In this document: positions 61,762-64,000 of the stretch, one piece after another | Position numbering within the stretch: the first letter of the stretch is position 1 | Layout: every line of letters starts with the position of its first letter | The notes under the pieces: generated by a model | What the model was told of the DNA's origin: nothing | The model's database searches: none | What the model saw: only the letters and a program-made list of their open reading frames with translations | From: RPQJ01 sp963846885 | GTDB lineage: Bacteria; Pseudomonadota; Gammaproteobacteria; Steroidobacterales; Steroidobacteraceae | Reading direction: 5' to 3' | Assembly: GCA_963846885.1 (NCBI GenBank) | Contig: CAWJXS010000012.1 | Location: 134,784 to 198,783, forward strand | DNA: 64,000 bases | Translations under genes and position numbers: made by a program

Positions 61762-63993
61762 ATGCGAACAAGGCTTCGTTTCTCCAGCACGCCGCCATTC
61801 CTGCGCCCTGCGGTCGCGGCGTTGTTGTTGACCGCCGTGACGTTGCCGGTCGGCAGCCAGCCCCTTCCCGCCACGGGATCCGAGCTCGAGACGATCATGG
61901 TGTACGCGAGACGACTGACACCCGTGTCGCGCGTGGCGGCGACCGTGACGGTGATCGACCAGGCACGCATCGAGACGACGCTGGCAACCGACATCCGCGA
62001 CCTCGTGCGTTATGAGCCGGGCCTCAGCGTGCGCAACGATCCGTTCCGCTTCGGGCTCGACACGATCACCGTGCGTGGTCTCGGCGGTAATCGTGTGGCC
62101 GTCGAAGTCGATGGCATACCCGCCGCGGGTGGCTTCGCAGTGGGCAGTTACGCCGACACCGGGCGGGTCTTCGTCGATCCCGCGTTCGTCGACCGGGTCG
62201 AATTCCTGCGTGGCCCGGCGTCCTCCCTTTACGGCAGCGATGCCATCGGCGGGGTCGTCGCGATGACGACGCTGACGCCCGAGCGACTGCTGGCAACCGG
62301 CGGCGCGAGCCGGCGGACGTTGCGCACCGAGGCCGGCTATGACACCGAGAACGACAGTTGGCGGGCCGCCGCGCTGGCCGCGGGCGAGGCGGGCCCGACG
62401 CGCTGGTTGCTCGGTTTGGCACGGCGGGAAGGGCACGAGGCCGATACAGCCGCGGACGTGCTCCCAAACCCGAGTGATTCCAGCAACGACGCTGTACTGC
62501 TGAAGGTCAGTGGCGATGCGCCGGGCGGCCCGCTGACGCTGACCCTGGACGCTGGTCGCATGCGTCAGCAGACGTCCGTCGATGCGTTTCTCGGCGTGGG
62601 TCGCTTTCTCAATACCACCGCGCTCGCGGGTGACGATGAGGTGAGCCGCTATCGCGCCAGCGTGCAGCAATCGCTGGGCGTTGCCCGCCGGTCGTTCGAT
62701 GCGGCGGAATGGAGCGCCTACTGGCAAGGCACCGCAACCGACCAGCAGACATACGAGACGCGCAAGGCCGTGCCGCCGCGGTCGCCGGCCGTCCAGCTCG
62801 ATCGCTCGTTTACCTTCGACGAAAGTACGCTCGGCATCGAGTTCACGGCGCTGAAGTCGCTGCGACCCGGAGCCACCACGCACGATCTAGTTTACGGCTT
62901 CGAGGCGACGTACACGCGGATCGACGAGTTGCGGGACGGGCTGCAGACCACGCTGCCCACGGGCGGGACGACGGCCACGATCCTCGGTGAAACCTTTCCG
63001 CTGCGCGACCTGCCGCTGTCATCCGTGTACGAGATCGGCGCCTTCGTGCAGGACGAGTTCGGCTTCGACGACTCGCGCTGGACCCTGGTGCCCGGATTGC
63101 GGGTGGATTACTACGAGTTGTCGCCCGAGGTGGACGCCATCTACCGGACTGACAACCCCGCGAGCGCGCCGGTGGGCGTCGACGAGCTGTCTTTGGCCCC
63201 GAAGCTCGGGGTCCTGTATCGCATCGACGAGCGCCTGGTCGCGTTCTTTCAGTACGCGCACGGGTTTCGCTCGCCGCCGCCCGAAGACGTGAACATCGGA
63301 CTCGAGATACCGTTGTTCAACGTGCGCGCGATCCCCAATCCCGATCTGCGCCCGGAGACCAGCGACGGCTTTGAACTGGGCCTGCGCATGACCGGCTCGA
63401 CGTTCACCGGCACCATGAGCCTGTTCCAGACCGAGTACGCGGATTTCATCGAATCGAAAGTGAATCTGGGCGTCGATCCCGCGACCGGGACCACGCTGTT
63501 CCAGTCGCAGAACGTGGCCGACGCGCGCATCTACGGCGCTGAGATCGACCTGCGCGCAGACGTCGCCGCGTGGTCGTCGCGTCTCGCGGGTTGGACGGGA
63601 CGGATTGCCGCCAGCTGGACGCGTGGCGACGATCTCGTGCGCGACCAGCCGCTCAATTCGATCGATCCACCGCGACTCGTGCTCGGCGCCCGCTACGACG
63701 CTCCGTCCAGCAGGTGGGGGACGGAATTGCTGCTCACCGCCGTGGAGGCGCAGCGCGACGTCGATCGCAGCCGCGCAGACCTGTATCGCACCGATGGCTA
63801 TGCCACGCTTGATTGGCTGGTCAACGTCAGCCTCAGCCCGAGGCTGCGGCTGAACCTCGGGTTATTCAACCTTGCGGACGCCGAATACATCGAATGGTCG
63901 GACGTCCGCGGGCGTGTAGCCGGTGATCCCCTGATTCCGTACTACACGCGCGCGGGTTTCAACGCGTCAGCCAGCCTGCGCTACGAGTTCTGA
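61762..63993 (+). CDS. TonB-dependent outer-membrane receptor (haem/hemoglobin receptor-like)
   Basis: 743 residues from ATG at 61762 with a signal peptide (MRTRLRFSSTPPFLRPAVAA, cleavage near SQP). A plug domain (~45-160) contains DIRDLVRYEPGLSVRNDP, FVDRVEFLRGPASSLYGSDA and IGGVVAMTT. The 22-strand barrel includes FFQYAHGFRSPPPEDVNIGL and NPDLRPETSDGFELGLRM, typical of the TonB-hemoglobin/transferrin family, and ends in the Phe of SASLRYEF. It is likely to import haem or another iron source. No TonB box is evident before the plug other than LETIMVYA. No Fur box was recognised in the 232-bp leader, which instead has two small hairpins. Confidence 0.88.
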   Translation: MRTRLRFSSTPPFLRPAVAALLLTAVTLPVGSQPLPATGSELETIMVYARRLTPVSRVAATVTVIDQARIETTLATDIRDLVRYEPGLSVRNDPFRFGLDTITVRGLGGNRVAVEVDGIPAAGGFAVGSYADTGRVFVDPAFVDRVEFLRGPASSLYGSDAIGGVVAMTTLTPERLLATGGASRRTLRTEAGYDTENDSWRAAALAAGEAGPTRWLLGLARREGHEADTAADVLPNPSDSSNDAVLLKVSGDAPGGPLTLTLDAGRMRQQTSVDAFLGVGRFLNTTALAGDDEVSRYRASVQQSLGVARRSFDAAEWSAYWQGTATDQQTYETRKAVPPRSPAVQLDRSFTFDESTLGIEFTALKSLRPGATTHDLVYGFEATYTRIDELRDGLQTTLPTGGTTATILGETFPLRDLPLSSVYEIGAFVQDEFGFDDSRWTLVPGLRVDYYELSPEVDAIYRTDNPASAPVGVDELSLAPKLGVLYRIDERLVAFFQYAHGFRSPPPEDVNIGLEIPLFNVRAIPNPDLRPETSDGFELGLRMTGSTFTGTMSLFQTEYADFIESKVNLGVDPATGTTLFQSQNVADARIYGAEIDLRADVAAWSSRLAGWTGRIAASWTRGDDLVRDQPLNSIDPPRLVLGARYDAPSSRWGTELLLTAVEAQRDVDRSRADLYRTDGYATLDWLVNVSLSPRLRLNLGLFNLADAEYIEWSDVRGRVAGDPLIPYYTRAGFNASASLRYEF

Positions 63994-64000
63994 CGCGGGC

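Overview
The window is about 64 kb of high-GC, gene-dense chromosomal DNA from a gammaproteobacterium. Evidence for this is the block pncC-thpR-recA-recX-alaS-csrA-tRNA-Ser-tRNA-Arg, bamD divergent from rluD-pgeF-clpB, HemG-type protoporphyrinogen oxidase, MutS, csrA and an Asp-specific AspRS. The mix of metabolic genes (isoquinoline 1-oxidoreductase-like molybdoenzyme, wax ester synthase/DGAT, Baeyer-Villiger monooxygenase, acyl-CoA dehydrogenase, RND efflux, TonB receptor) would fit a Steroidobacter/Nevskia/Xanthomonadales-like soil or aquatic bacterium, but the genus cannot be fixed from the sequence. I see no prophage, CRISPR array, transposase gene or secretion system.

Layout. 1-4 kb: edge-truncated DUF3683 FAD oxidase and a GH17-GT2 glucan synthase-like fusion. 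4-11 kb: an unusual BamD fused in frame to a C-terminal outer-membrane beta-barrel, then divergently rluD, pgeF, a ZIP transporter, an inverted-repeat element and clpB. 11-15 kb: fmdB-like gene, DUF502 gene, aspS, and a lipase-like hydrolase whose start codon lies in a REP-like inverted repeat. 15-21 kb: tripartite RND efflux operon. 21-28.6 kb: mutS, acyl-CoA dehydrogenase, small envelope lipoproteins, a CBS protein and two tandem 157-residue periplasmic paralogues. 28.7-35 kb: the pncC-to-csrA block, two tRNAs and two strong terminators. 35-41 kb: OB-fold lipoprotein, yajD, and a molybdenum hydroxylase (two subunits) divergent from an XdhC-MocA maturation fusion. 41-48 kb: fhs, two overlapping amidohydrolase genes (one lacking the metal ligands), a DUF985 cupin and a wax ester synthase with a repeat-encoded tail. 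48-64 kb: SDR, DUF937, hemG, trhA, KGG stress protein, flavin monooxygenase, DUF1295 protein, threonine dehydratase-like enzyme, rRNA uracil methyltransferase-like enzyme, S41 protease, a membrane protein behind a near-consensus sigma-54 promoter, a large PLP enzyme and a TonB-dependent receptor.

Frames. Single-base indels break several conserved genes (clpB many times; DUF502, the OB-fold lipoprotein, the 2Fe-2S subunit, XdhC-MocA, the DUF985 cupin, and the tails of the wax ester synthase and perhaps the CBS protein). Since clpB is normally kept and the protein is otherwise full length, I read most of these as assembly or base-calling errors, and each such gene is given as one feature across its breaks.

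The most notable points are the BamD-barrel fusion, the inverted CTAGGGG element at the clpB promoter, the 9-bp GGGCAGGAA repeat in which a single 8-bp unit switches the wax ester synthase tail, the metal-ligand-free amidohydrolase paired with an intact one, and the sigma-54 promoter in front of an uncharacterised membrane protein. No gap without a gene exceeds 300 bases.
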